From: Rhizobium sp. LC145
Lineage (GTDB): Bacteria > Pseudomonadota > Alphaproteobacteria > Rhizobiales > Rhizobiaceae
Direction of reading: 5' to 3'
NCBI RefSeq assembly: GCF_001005825.1
Contig: NZ_LBHV01000013.1
Span: 1 to 64,000 of the forward strand
Length of the DNA stretch: 64,000 nucleotides
Shown here in pieces: positions 37,661 through 44,648 of the stretch (position 1 is the stretch's first letter; every line of letters starts with the position of its first letter). The position numbers and the translations under genes are program-made. The notes under the pieces are model-generated. The model had not been told where the DNA came from. It made no database searches and saw nothing but the letters and a program-made list of their open reading frames with translations.

Positions 37661-38058
37661 GCCGCCGCGAGTTCTCCCGCAAAACCAAGCAAGAGGCGTT
37701 GAAGCGCTCCGGCTACCGCTGCGAAGCCTCCGGCCCTCGGTATGGCTTCAGCGAAGGCCAGCGCTGCAATTGCGACCTCTCGCTCGGTGTCCAGTTCGAC
37801 CACAACGTTCCCGACCAGCTCGGAGGCGATAATAGCCTCGAGAATTGCATGGCGGTCTGCATCCAATGCCATCGTCACAAAACCCGGAACGATGTTCGCC
37901 AGATCAGGAAGTCTGATCGCCAGCGGGACAAAGCTCGCGGCGTGGTCCGGCCGGCCGGCAAGATCAAAAGCGCTGGTTTCCCCAAATTCGAAAAATCAGA
38001 ACGCCGGCAGGCGAAGCCTCAGCTTCCCCCGCGTTCACTCTTCGAGGCAAAGCCATGA
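37657..38058 (+). CDS. HNH endonuclease (early operon)
   Basis: 133 residues. SGYRCEASGPRYGFSEGQRC then VQFDHNVPDQLGGDNSLENC and MAVCIQCHRHKTRND show an HNH domain with zinc-binding cysteines (CEAS..C, C..CH). The C-terminus is basic. Such early HNH nucleases may take part in phage DNA processing; this one is not an AP2-type homing enzyme. Coupled as ATGA to its neighbours. Confidence 0.83.
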   Translation: MSRREFSRKTKQEALKRSGYRCEASGPRYGFSEGQRCNCDLSLGVQFDHNVPDQLGGDNSLENCMAVCIQCHRHKTRNDVRQIRKSDRQRDKARGVVRPAGKIKSAGFPKFEKSERRQAKPQLPPRSLFEAKP

Positions 38059-38777
38059 GCACCGAAACGAAACCCTTCGCCTGGTACTGGTACGATGCCA
38101 CCGGCTGCCTTTTCATCACTGGCGACGATCGCAAGCCAGATGTGCCGGCCGAAGCCAAGCCGCTCTATGCCTCCCCACCACCCGAGGCACATGTGCGGGG
38201 CGAACTGGTCGAGTATTTCGAGCGGCAGATCGACTGGTCACGGGAGACATTCGGCCCTGCGTTGCGCACCAATGGCGTTATCGACCACATCCGCAAGGAA
38301 CTGAAGGAGATCGAGCAGGACCCGCACGACCTGTCCGAGTGGGTGGATGTTGTAATCCTAGCTATGGATGGCTTCTGGCGTCACGGCGGCAAGGCATTTG
38401 ACCTCCTGCCGGCGCTCCTTGCGAAGCAGCGGAAGAATATGTCCCGCACCTGGCCGGACTGGCGCGGCATGTCCGAAGACAGCGCGATCGAGCATGACCG
38501 GTCGAAGGACGCCGCTCTTGAGGCAGCACTTGCTGGCTCCCCCGCGCCGAAGGATCATGTGGGTGGAGATCGCCGTCTCCTGCAATGGGACATTCGAGAG
38601 GATCGGAATGCCTATCCAAAAGGTCCGCTCGCTAAGGATAAGGCGCTCTATACCTTCACCGGATGGGAAGGCGGCCACCGTGGTTCCTTGCTCTTGATCA
38701 AGGAAGAGGCTGATTTTGTCCGCGAGCGGCTGACGACGGCCAACCCATCACCCTCGCCGAGGGAGGAAGGCCAATGA
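38055..38777 (+). CDS. dATP/dGTP pyrophosphohydrolase-domain (MazZ/DUF550-like) protein
   Basis: 240 residues. After a common phage N-terminus (FAWYWYDATGCLFITGDDR), residues ~70-120 have EYFERQIDWSRETFGPALR, IDHIRKELKEIEQDPHDLSE and WVDVVILAMDGFWRHG, the all-alpha NTP pyrophosphohydrolase motif of DUF550, the family that includes MazZ. The C-terminal part repeats a phage substrate-binding type region. MazZ provides dAMP/dGMP in phages with diaminopurine DNA, but no PurZ was seen here. A nucleotide pool role is expected. Confidence 0.8.
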   Translation: MSTETKPFAWYWYDATGCLFITGDDRKPDVPAEAKPLYASPPPEAHVRGELVEYFERQIDWSRETFGPALRTNGVIDHIRKELKEIEQDPHDLSEWVDVVILAMDGFWRHGGKAFDLLPALLAKQRKNMSRTWPDWRGMSEDSAIEHDRSKDAALEAALAGSPAPKDHVGGDRRLLQWDIREDRNAYPKGPLAKDKALYTFTGWEGGHRGSLLLIKEEADFVRERLTTANPSPSPREEGQ

Positions 38778-38788
38778 TTTGCCTGACC

Positions 38789-39025
38789 TCAATCGAACCG
38801 CAAAACGGACCTGAAAGGCAGTTCGCCCACCACGCTCCCCTGTTCGTTGCTGATGACGAAGCTTTCTCCGTCGATCACTTCGCCCAATCGGACCTTCTCC
38901 GCCAGAATTTCTCGCGCGGCACCGACCGCTTCCTCATAGGCAATCGTTACCGAGGGGAGTTCGGCGCCAATCCTGTCTCTTTCCAGGACACCGCCTTTTC
39001 GGACGTGGAAGTAGAACTTTGGCAT
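38789..39025 (-). CDS. DUF6894 small protein
   Basis: 78 residues from ATG 39025. MPKFYFHVRKGGVLERD, ELPSVTIAYEEAVGAAREIL and IDGESFVISNEQGSVVGELP follow the DUF6894 pattern, common on rhizobial chromosomes. It is on the minus strand in the plus-strand operon and replaces what would otherwise be a 364-bp gap. Function unknown; probably expressed separately. Confidence 0.75.
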   Translation of the reverse strand: MPKFYFHVRKGGVLERDRIGAELPSVTIAYEEAVGAAREILAEKVRLGEVIDGESFVISNEQGSVVGELPFRSVLRFD

Positions 39026-39141
39026 TCGGGAACCGCAGTTTTTACAGGCCCGAACCCAACCGGACACTCTTCGTTCCATATCTCGAGCTTTGCTCGACCT
39101 GTGGACAACCAGCCTGTGAATTACGGGGAAAGCGGGGACTG

Positions 39142-39324
39142 ATGGGACGCCGCGCCGTGGCCTTTACCGAAGATTCAGTGTCCCGCGCGATCCGCGCCGT
39201 AAAGAAGGCCGGCGTCGAGGTCAAGACTATTCGCATCGAGCCGAATGGTTCCGTTGTGATCAACGGGGATAACGGGGAAATCACAGAAAAGCAGATTGAA
39301 GAAAGCGCGGGTGGCTATCTCTGA
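39142..39324 (+). CDS. Small protein before integrase, possible excisionase-like factor
   Basis: 60 residues from ATG 39142. MGRRAVAFTEDSVSRAIRAV, then KAGVEVKTIRIEPNGSVVIN, then an acidic end. Its stop overlaps the integrase start as TGATG. Small genes in this place often encode directionality factors, and AFTEDSVSRAIRAVKKAG could be a winged-helix start, but this is position-based inference. Confidence 0.6.
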   Translation: MGRRAVAFTEDSVSRAIRAVKKAGVEVKTIRIEPNGSVVINGDNGEITEKQIEESAGGYL

Positions 39325-40397
39325 TGGAGGACATGCCACGCCGCCGCTACCAATATGTTCAGCGCCAAGTTACCAGACACGGTTCGGTTGTCTGGTATTT
39401 CCGCGTGGGGGATGGACCGCGGACGCGCCTTCCAGACGAATATGGCTCAACGGAGTTTGTCGAGGCCTGGAAGGCTCTCATGTCAGGGCAATCGATCGAA
39501 AAGCAGCCCGCTGGCAAGCACACCCTCCAATGGCTGGTGGACAAGTACCAGCAAAGCGCCGCCTTCAAGGGCCTGAAAAAGTCGACCCAGGCTAATCGCC
39601 GCAATATCCTGAAAAAGGTATGCGAGACCGGCGGAAAGCTTCTTGTATCGCAGATCACTCGAACAACAATCGCTGCCGGCCGTGACAGGCGTGCTGAAAC
39701 ACCCTACGCCGCCATCAATTTCATGAAGGTAATGGGCTATCTTTTCGAATGGGCGGTGGATGCAGGCTATGCGAAGATCAATCCAGTTCGCGAGGTCAAG
39801 CGCCCGAAGGTGAAGTCCAGCGGCTTCAAGCCATGGACAGCAGAAGATGTCATCGCCTTCTACAAAAAGCACGGCGCCGGGACGCAAGAACGTCTGGCGC
39901 TGGAGATCATGCTATTCACCGGTCTCAGGCGAAGCGATGCTTATAGGGTCGGCCCGCAGCATATCAAAAATGGGATAATCGAGATCCGTGCCCAAAAGAA
40001 CGGAGAAGAGCTATTCATCCCACTCGACCCCATTTTGGCATCGTCTTTGGAAAAAGTTCAAACGGGCCATCTCGCCTATCTCGTGACGCCGAAACACGGT
40101 CGACCATTCAAGAGTGAAGCGTCGTTCGGGAATTGGTTCGGGAAAGCGTGTGCAGATGCAGGAGTGAGCGGCCGAGCGCACGGCATCAGAAAACAGGTTG
40201 CGCAAAGGCTTGCAGAAGCCGGGGGAAGCAATGCCGAGCTAAAGGCCCTATTTGGCTGGAACTCCGATGCGATGGCTGCACTCTACACGAGAAACGCCGA
40301 CAAGCGGAAGCTTGCCCAGGCGGCGGCAGAGAAACTAAAGGCGAACAGCCTATCCCCTCACCCTAAACCTAAAACCCCTCACCTTGAAAAAAGATAA
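39324..40397 (+). CDS. int: Tyrosine integrase
   Basis: 357 residues. Core-binding domain at ~65-155; catalytic domain with LFTGLRRSDA (Arg202), a basic strand with EIRAQKNGEELFIPL (Lys candidate 225), AHGIRK (His286, Arg289), LFGWNS (Trp312 in place of the second His) and LYTRNADKR (Tyr321 nucleophile). Integrates and excises the prophage at the adjacent tRNA-Arg gene. An ATG at 39333 could also be used. Last gene of the rightward early operon, 36 bp from the tRNA end. Confidence 0.95.
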   Translation: MEDMPRRRYQYVQRQVTRHGSVVWYFRVGDGPRTRLPDEYGSTEFVEAWKALMSGQSIEKQPAGKHTLQWLVDKYQQSAAFKGLKKSTQANRRNILKKVCETGGKLLVSQITRTTIAAGRDRRAETPYAAINFMKVMGYLFEWAVDAGYAKINPVREVKRPKVKSSGFKPWTAEDVIAFYKKHGAGTQERLALEIMLFTGLRRSDAYRVGPQHIKNGIIEIRAQKNGEELFIPLDPILASSLEKVQTGHLAYLVTPKHGRPFKSEASFGNWFGKACADAGVSGRAHGIRKQVAQRLAEAGGSNAELKALFGWNSDAMAALYTRNADKRKLAQAAAEKLKANSLSPHPKPKTPHLEKR

Positions 40398-40433
40398 GTA
40401 GTATCAGTCGTTTATGGCGCGAGATTTCTAAAG

Positions 40434-40510
40434 TGGCGACCCCTGCAGGACTCGAACCTGCGACCTGCTGCTTAGAAGGCAGCTGCTCTATCCAGTTGAG
40501 CTAAGGGGCC
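40434..40510 (-). tRNA. tRNA-Arg(TCT), probable phage attachment site
   Basis: Minus strand: acceptor GGCCCCT pairs with AGGGGTC; anticodon stem CTGCC...; loop CTTCTAA gives TCT; T loop TTCGAGTC; encoded CCA at 40436-40434. The 3' half faces the integrase, the usual arrangement for integration into a tRNA 3' end with the gene restored. The other attachment copy should be beyond position 1. Confidence 0.95.
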
Positions 40511-40552
40511 TAACCTTCTGCCGCTGTTGGCATTCTGTCCGGCAGCGGGATG

Positions 40553-40858
40553 CTAATGCGTCCAGGGCTGGAGGCGGTTAAAGCGGAAATTGTCGGTATA
40601 GGATACCACCTGACGGGCGGCCTCCTTCGGCAGGATGACCCGATATTCGATGCCCTCGCGCTTGGCATAGGCTTCCGCCTGTTCGCGCGTCTCGAATGTC
40701 AGCCTCACCTGCTGCTTCATGTCGCCGGAAGAGGTGTAGCCAAGGATGGGATCGATACGGCGTGCCTGCTCCTGATCGAATTCCAGAACCCATAAATGGG
40801 TCTTGGCCTTGCCGGACTGCATGGCGGTCTTGGCGGGACGATAGATCTTGGCAGACAT
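40553..40858 (-). CDS. NADH dehydrogenase-associated subunit (ETC complex I NDUFS4-like)
   Basis: 101 residues: SAKIYRPAKTAMQSGKAKTH, WVLEFDQE, GYTSSGDMKQQVRLTF, EAYAKREGIEYRV. This is the small alphaproteobacterial NDUFS4 homologue (ETC_C1_NDUFA4), an accessory subunit of respiratory complex I. First core gene after the prophage. Stand-alone between two tRNA genes. Confidence 0.92.
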   Translation of the reverse strand: MSAKIYRPAKTAMQSGKAKTHLWVLEFDQEQARRIDPILGYTSSGDMKQQVRLTFETREQAEAYAKREGIEYRVILPKEAARQVVSYTDNFRFNRLQPWTH

Positions 40859-40909
40859 TCCTTAAACACGCTCCATCAAGGGATTAGCCCGTCGGCATCC
40901 TCTAAAGCG

Positions 40910-40986
<77 letters not shown>

Positions 40987-41067
40987 TTCCGACGCTGCTT
41001 GCCGAATACAACGTTCGGCTCTGTGCCGCAACTTCAAAATGAACTTGCCGGCCGGCAGCCAACAGGT

Positions 41068-41538
41068 TCAGTGTCGATTGCCGATACGCCGGCTGGTAAC
41101 GCGGTCACCAACCTGGATTCCGAGCGCCTTCACACGCCCGGCATTGAGCTCCAGCACGAATTTCACCGCCCCATGCGAATCGATGATGTTCTCCGAAAAC
41201 GGCTCCGCATTCTCATGGATATGCGCGATTCGCCCGTCGCTGCGGATGAAGAGCATGTCGAGCGGCAGGATCGTGTTCTTCATCCACATGGCTACCGGCC
41301 GCGCCACGCCGAAATCGAACAGCATGCCACTATCCAGCGGCATCTTTTCGCGATTCATCAGCCCCTGGGATCGCTGGTCCGGCGTCAACGCCAGTTCCGC
41401 GGAAAAGACGTGTCGGCCGCTCGCGGTCTCGATCGTCAGTTCTTCACGCTCGAAGCTCAGTTGCGCGAAGGCAAGGCCGGCCACAAACACAAAAAGCGCC
41501 ACGAGGGCGCCTTTCGTCACTATGAGAGATCCGTTCAT
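41068..41538 (-). CDS. DUF192 family exported protein
   Basis: 156 residues. A signal or anchor segment (GALVALFVFVAGLAFA) then LALTPDQRSQGLMNREKMP, SGMLFDFGVARPVAMWMKNT and PLDMLFIRSDGRI, the DUF192 fold. Periplasmic in most proteobacteria; function unknown. Its ATG overlaps the cold-shock gene stop, so the two form an operon. Confidence 0.9.
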   Translation of the reverse strand: MNGSLIVTKGALVALFVFVAGLAFAQLSFEREELTIETASGRHVFSAELALTPDQRSQGLMNREKMPLDSGMLFDFGVARPVAMWMKNTILPLDMLFIRSDGRIAHIHENAEPFSENIIDSHGAVKFVLELNAGRVKALGIQVGDRVTSRRIGNRH

Positions 41539-42116
41539 CAGTGCGACCGGCCCGCGGGATTGGGATTGTCCGGATGAATTTCCGCCGCCATCAATCCCTT
41601 GTCGCCATTGCCGTAGCGCACCAGCACCACCTGCCCTGGCCTAAGCTCGGTCAGTCCGAAGCGGCGCAGCGTTTCCATGTGCACGAAGATGTCCTCGGTG
41701 CCTTCGCCGCGCGTCAGGAAGCCGAACCCCTTGGTCCGATTGAACCATTTGACCAGCGCCCGTTCCAGCCCGCTGCTGGCCACGACCTGAACATGGGTGC
41801 GCACCGGCGGCATCTGCGAGGGGTGCACGGCCGTCGATTGATCCATGGAGAGAATACGGAAGACCTGAAAGCCCCGTTCCCGCTTCTGGATCATCGCGAC
41901 AATCCGCGTTCCTTCCAGTATGGTCTGATAACCGTCGCGGCGCAGGCAGGTCACGTGCAGCAGGACATCCTGCATGCCGTTGTCGGGAACGATGAAGCCG
42001 AACCCCTTGGCCACATCGAACCACTTTACCACGCCGGTGATTTCAAGCAGTTCGACCGGCTCGCCGGAGAGCTCCTCGAAATTGGCAACGCCTTTCGATG
42101 ACATCCTGTCTGCCAT
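41538..42116 (-). CDS. Cold-shock protein with two CSD domains
   Basis: 192 residues. Two cold-shock domains: [20 protein letters not shown] (residues ~27-46) with [10 protein letters not shown], and [20 protein letters not shown] (~120-139) with [13 protein letters not shown]. Both retain the KGFGF RNP1 motif. Double-CSD proteins are typical of alphaproteobacteria and bind RNA or single-stranded DNA. A start at 42104 is also possible. Confidence 0.93.
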   Translation of the reverse strand: MADRMSSKGVANFEELSGEPVELLEITGVVKWFDVAKGFGFIVPDNGMQDVLLHVTCLRRDGYQTILEGTRIVAMIQKRERGFQVFRILSMDQSTAVHPSQMPPVRTHVQVVASSGLERALVKWFNRTKGFGFLTRGEGTEDIFVHMETLRRFGLTELRPGQVVLVRYGNGDKGLMAAEIHPDNPNPAGRSH

Positions 42117-42311
42117 ATCTGTCGGCCCCTCGACTACGCGTTACGATGTGACGGTACGCTGATTCTCGAAGGATAGTTTAACATCTCGCTAACCATCCAG
42201 CGCAAGTACCCGTCTTGGCTTTATCCACCTCCTTCTATCTATGGTGGCTTGCTCCAGGCTGGCGGCTGCGCAATATCGCTCGAGGTATTTCAGTATTAAG
42301 GAGGAACGGCA

Positions 42312-42752
42312 GTGCGCTATCTTCATACCATGGTCCGCGTCAAAGACCTTGATGCGTCGCTTCATTTTTACACGACGATTTTCGGCCTCAAGGAAGTGCG
42401 CCGTTCTGAGAACGAGAAGGGCCGCTTTACGCTCGTCTTCCTGGCGGCGGACGAAGATCTGGAAGCCGCCCGCGCCGGCGGCGCACCCTGCGTCGAACTC
42501 ACCTATAACTGGGATACCGAGGATTACACCGGCGGCCGCAATTTCGGCCATCTCGCCTATGAGGTCGACGACATCTACGGCTTCTGCCAGAAGCTGATAG
42601 ACAACGGCGTCACCGTCAACCGCCCGCCGCGCGACGGCCGCATGGCTTTCGTCCGCTCGCCCGATGGGATTTCGATCGAAATCCTGCAGAAGGGCGAAGC
42701 ATTGGCATCCGCTGAACCCTGGGCTTCCATGCAGAACACCGGAAGCTGGTGA
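42312..42752 (+). CDS. gloA: Glyoxalase I (lactoylglutathione lyase)
   Basis: 146 residues: MRYLHTMVRVKDLDASLHFY with the metal His5, CVELTYNWDTEDYTGGRNFG with Glu and the second His (FGHLAYEVDD) and SPDGISIEIL with the last Glu. It converts the methylglyoxal-glutathione hemithioacetal to S-lactoylglutathione. AGGAGG precedes the start (ATTAAGGAGGAACGGCA region). Divergent from the cold-shock gene. Confidence 0.94.
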   Translation: MRYLHTMVRVKDLDASLHFYTTIFGLKEVRRSENEKGRFTLVFLAADEDLEAARAGGAPCVELTYNWDTEDYTGGRNFGHLAYEVDDIYGFCQKLIDNGVTVNRPPRDGRMAFVRSPDGISIEILQKGEALASAEPWASMQNTGSW

Positions 42753-42814
42753 AATCCCGCCCGGCGCGGGAGTTTCCTCCCGCACCGGCCTTGTTCTTCC
42801 CGCCCCATCGCGAA

Positions 42815-43426
42815 ATGCTGGAAGAGATGATTCGCGGCACCAGCGCCGCTGAAAGAACCTCGGTGGGGCAGGTCTTGTCGAAAACGCCGTCATTTCCTCA
42901 CAGCAATCTCCTGAGGATTTGCGCCTTCTGGCTGGCCGCGATCATGCTTTCCGGCTGCATGACGGCGAAGAGGCCTGCGGAAGTCGCAAACGACGCCGGT
43001 TCTTCCGCCGGGGCGACGAAACAGCAAGGCGCTCGCGGAATGCTCGCCAAAGGCGGCGAGACCGCCGCGAACGGCTATGTCGATCCTTACGTTCGCTCCG
43101 CCGCCTCGCTGAATCAGCAGGTCGCAAACGAACCGGCGGCATCGCCGGCGCCTGAAAATCCCGCCGCCGCTTCTCAATCCGCGTCGCTTGCCGAGCTCGT
43201 GACGCAACCGACGGGAATCCGCGCAGGCAGCGTCAGCATATTTTCGGGCCAGGCGCCGGCGGCCTACGCGGACCCCGCCGACACGGCCTCCATGCCGGCT
43301 GGCCAGCCGCCTCGGCGTATCAGCGCGACAACCGGCAGCGTCTTCAGCGCCGCGCCGCAGAATTCGCCGGCCACAAATGCATCGGTATGCGGGACGGACA
43401 CCCAGGGCCAGCCCCTAAGCTGCTGA
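42815..43426 (+). CDS. Lipoprotein, unknown function
   Basis: 203 residues as drawn. A signal ending ICAFWLAAIMLSGCM gives a lipobox (LSGC), followed by a Ser/Ala/Pro-rich, mostly disordered part and a short Cys-containing end (VCGTDTQGQPLSC). Similar low-complexity lipoproteins are common in rhizobia. Start is uncertain: TTG 42875 with GGTGGGG before it would give a normal-length signal peptide, and a GTG at 42749 overlaps the gloA stop. Confidence 0.7.
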   Translation: MLEEMIRGTSAAERTSVGQVLSKTPSFPHSNLLRICAFWLAAIMLSGCMTAKRPAEVANDAGSSAGATKQQGARGMLAKGGETAANGYVDPYVRSAASLNQQVANEPAASPAPENPAAASQSASLAELVTQPTGIRAGSVSIFSGQAPAAYADPADTASMPAGQPPRRISATTGSVFSAAPQNSPATNASVCGTDTQGQPLSC

Positions 43427-43502
43427 TTTCACAAGCCTACCCTCCGGATATCCACGGTTTTTCGAGGCTGTCATTTTTTTGCAAAAAAGACTGTTTTGGC
43501 GC

Positions 43503-43531
43503 TTGCGGGAAAGAAATCACCCCACTATAAG
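43503..43531 (+). promoter_or_regulatory. tRNA-Glu promoter, copy 1
   Basis: TTGCGG (43503-43508) and TATAAG (43526-43531) 17 bp apart, 20 bp before the tRNA. A 14-mer GTCATTTTTTTGCA lies upstream at 43470-43483, possibly an UP element. The same set precedes the third tRNA-Glu gene. Confidence 0.7.
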
Positions 43532-43550
43532 AGCGCTCACCGCAGCGCAC

Positions 43551-43625
43551 GCGCCCTTCGTCTATCGGTTAGGACGCCAGATTTTCATTCTGGAAAGAGG
43601 GGTTCGATTCCCCTAGGGCGTGCCA
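43551..43625 (+). tRNA. tRNA-Glu(TTC), copy 1
   Basis: Acceptor GCGCCCT with AGGGCGT, anticodon stem CCAGA/TCTGG with loop TTTTCAT giving anticodon TTC, T arm GGGGTTCGATTCCCC, encoded CCA. Identical to the gene at 44537-44611. Confidence 0.95.
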
Positions 43626-43683
43626 CTCTTCCCCGTTCCTATCACTTGTTTTTCGTAGTATGGTGCTGATCTTTCGGCAGCAG

Positions 43684-43758
43684 GCGCCCATCGTCTAGCG
43701 GTCAGGACGCCGCCCTCTCACGGCGGTAACACGGGTTCGAGTCCCGTTGGGCGTACCA
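43684..43758 (+). tRNA. tRNA-Glu(CTC)
   Basis: Acceptor GCGCCCA with TGGGCGT, anticodon stem CCGCC/GGCGG with loop CTCTCAC giving anticodon CTC, T arm ACGGGTTCGAGTCCCGT, encoded CCA at 43756-43758. Confidence 0.94.
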
Positions 43759-43923
43759 CGTCTCAAGGTAATCTTTCCGCAGCATCTTCATTTGAAGCGA
43801 ACGCGGCGCCTTTTGCCTTGTCTTGCGAGGGATGCCGCAAGCCACTATATGGCGGTTCAAGCGAGGACGACCTCCCCCATCCGGGAAATCATTCGGGACG
43901 GCCCGGTACACTGGATGGGAAAA

Positions 43924-44349
43924 ATGCGTACAACCGGCGATCGCATCCGCCACGCTCTCAGCTTCGAAATCATTGGCCTTCTGACCATCGTGCCGCTCGG
44001 CGCATGGGCATTCAGCATGCCGGCCCACGATATCGGCATCGTCGGCGTCGTCAGCGCGACGCTCGCCACCGGCTGGAACTATCTTTACAACCTTCTCTTC
44101 GATCACGCCCTGCTCAAACTCGGCAAGAGCCTGGAGAAGAACCTCGCCACGCGCATCCTGCATGCGATTCTCTTCGAGGTGGGCCTGCTGATCGTGCTGA
44201 TGCCGTTCATCGCCTGGTATCTCGGCGTAAGCCTGCTCCATGCGCTGGTGATGGATGTGTCCTTCGCTCTCTTTTACGTGGTCTATGCCTTCGTCTTCAA
44301 CTGGGCCTACGACCGGATCTTTCCGCTGCAGCTCGCACAGGAATCATAG
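43924..44349 (+). CDS. PACE-family efflux transporter
   Basis: 141 residues from ATG 43924 (GGATGGGA before it). Four membrane helices in two repeats, each opening with an R..HA..FE motif: RIRHALSFEIIGLLTIVPLG and RILHAILFEVGLLIVLMPF; WNYLYNLLFDHALLKL and FNWAYDRIFPLQ end the halves. This is the proteobacterial antimicrobial compound efflux (chlorhexidine-type, AceI) pattern, a proton-coupled exporter of biocides or polyamines. The frame opens further upstream but into the tRNA. It lies between tRNA-Glu genes. Confidence 0.9.
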   Translation: MRTTGDRIRHALSFEIIGLLTIVPLGAWAFSMPAHDIGIVGVVSATLATGWNYLYNLLFDHALLKLGKSLEKNLATRILHAILFEVGLLIVLMPFIAWYLGVSLLHALVMDVSFALFYVVYAFVFNWAYDRIFPLQLAQES

Positions 44350-44493
44350 TCGCGGTACGATCACGCCGCCGACCTCAAGCGGCGGCGTGATAAGCCTAAC
44401 CGGCTGTTTCCGCTTTCCTTTCACCTCTGAAAAGGCAGGCGCTTACCGCCGTCATTTTTTTGCACGCTCGAAGGGAAAAACGCATTTTTGCGC

Positions 44494-44522
44494 TTGCGGG
44501 AATCCGATGCCCTCTCTATAAG
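44494..44522 (+). promoter_or_regulatory. tRNA-Glu promoter, copy 2
   Basis: TTGCGG (44494-44499) and TATAAG (44517-44522) 17 bp apart; GTCATTTTTTTGCA at 44451-44464. Same layout as the promoter of copy 1, sharing the sequence CGCTTGCGGGAA. Confidence 0.7.
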
Positions 44523-44536
44523 GTCGCTCACTGCAC

Positions 44537-44611
44537 GCGCCCTTCGTCTATCGGTTAGGACGCCAGATTTTCATTCTGGAAAGAGGGGTTCGATTCCCCT
44601 AGGGCGTGCCA
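44537..44611 (+). tRNA. tRNA-Glu(TTC), copy 2
   Basis: All 75 bases are the same as tRNA-Glu(TTC) copy 1, with encoded CCA at 44609-44611. Confidence 0.95.
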
Positions 44612-44648
44612 CTCTTCCCTGATTATTCAATCAATTCCAGTCTTCCGC

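Larger units (their letters stand above)
1..40510. mobile_element. Lambda-like siphovirus prophage, right-hand part
   Basis: A contiguous phage gene set fills this span: late structural genes on the minus strand, a replication operon on the minus strand, an S24 repressor with operators, a recombination operon on the plus strand, and an integrase abutting a tRNA-Arg gene. The left end (rest of the tail tip, probably lysis genes and the second attachment site) is outside the window. No structural gene seen is broken and none of the recognised packaging, capsid or tail genes is missing, so the element may still be functional; that is inference. The right border is placed at the tRNA-Arg because integrases of this class usually use the 3' end of a tRNA gene as attB. 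Confidence 0.93.

Noticed and set aside
38055-38777. Evidence for 2-aminoadenine (Z) DNA
   Set aside because: A MazZ-like domain alone is not enough; PurZ and DatZ are not seen in this window.
38774-39142. Plus-strand 122-residue frame between the pyrophosphohydrolase and pre-integrase genes
   Set aside because: Its sequence is the antisense shadow of the DUF6894 gene, whose family pattern is clear on the other strand.
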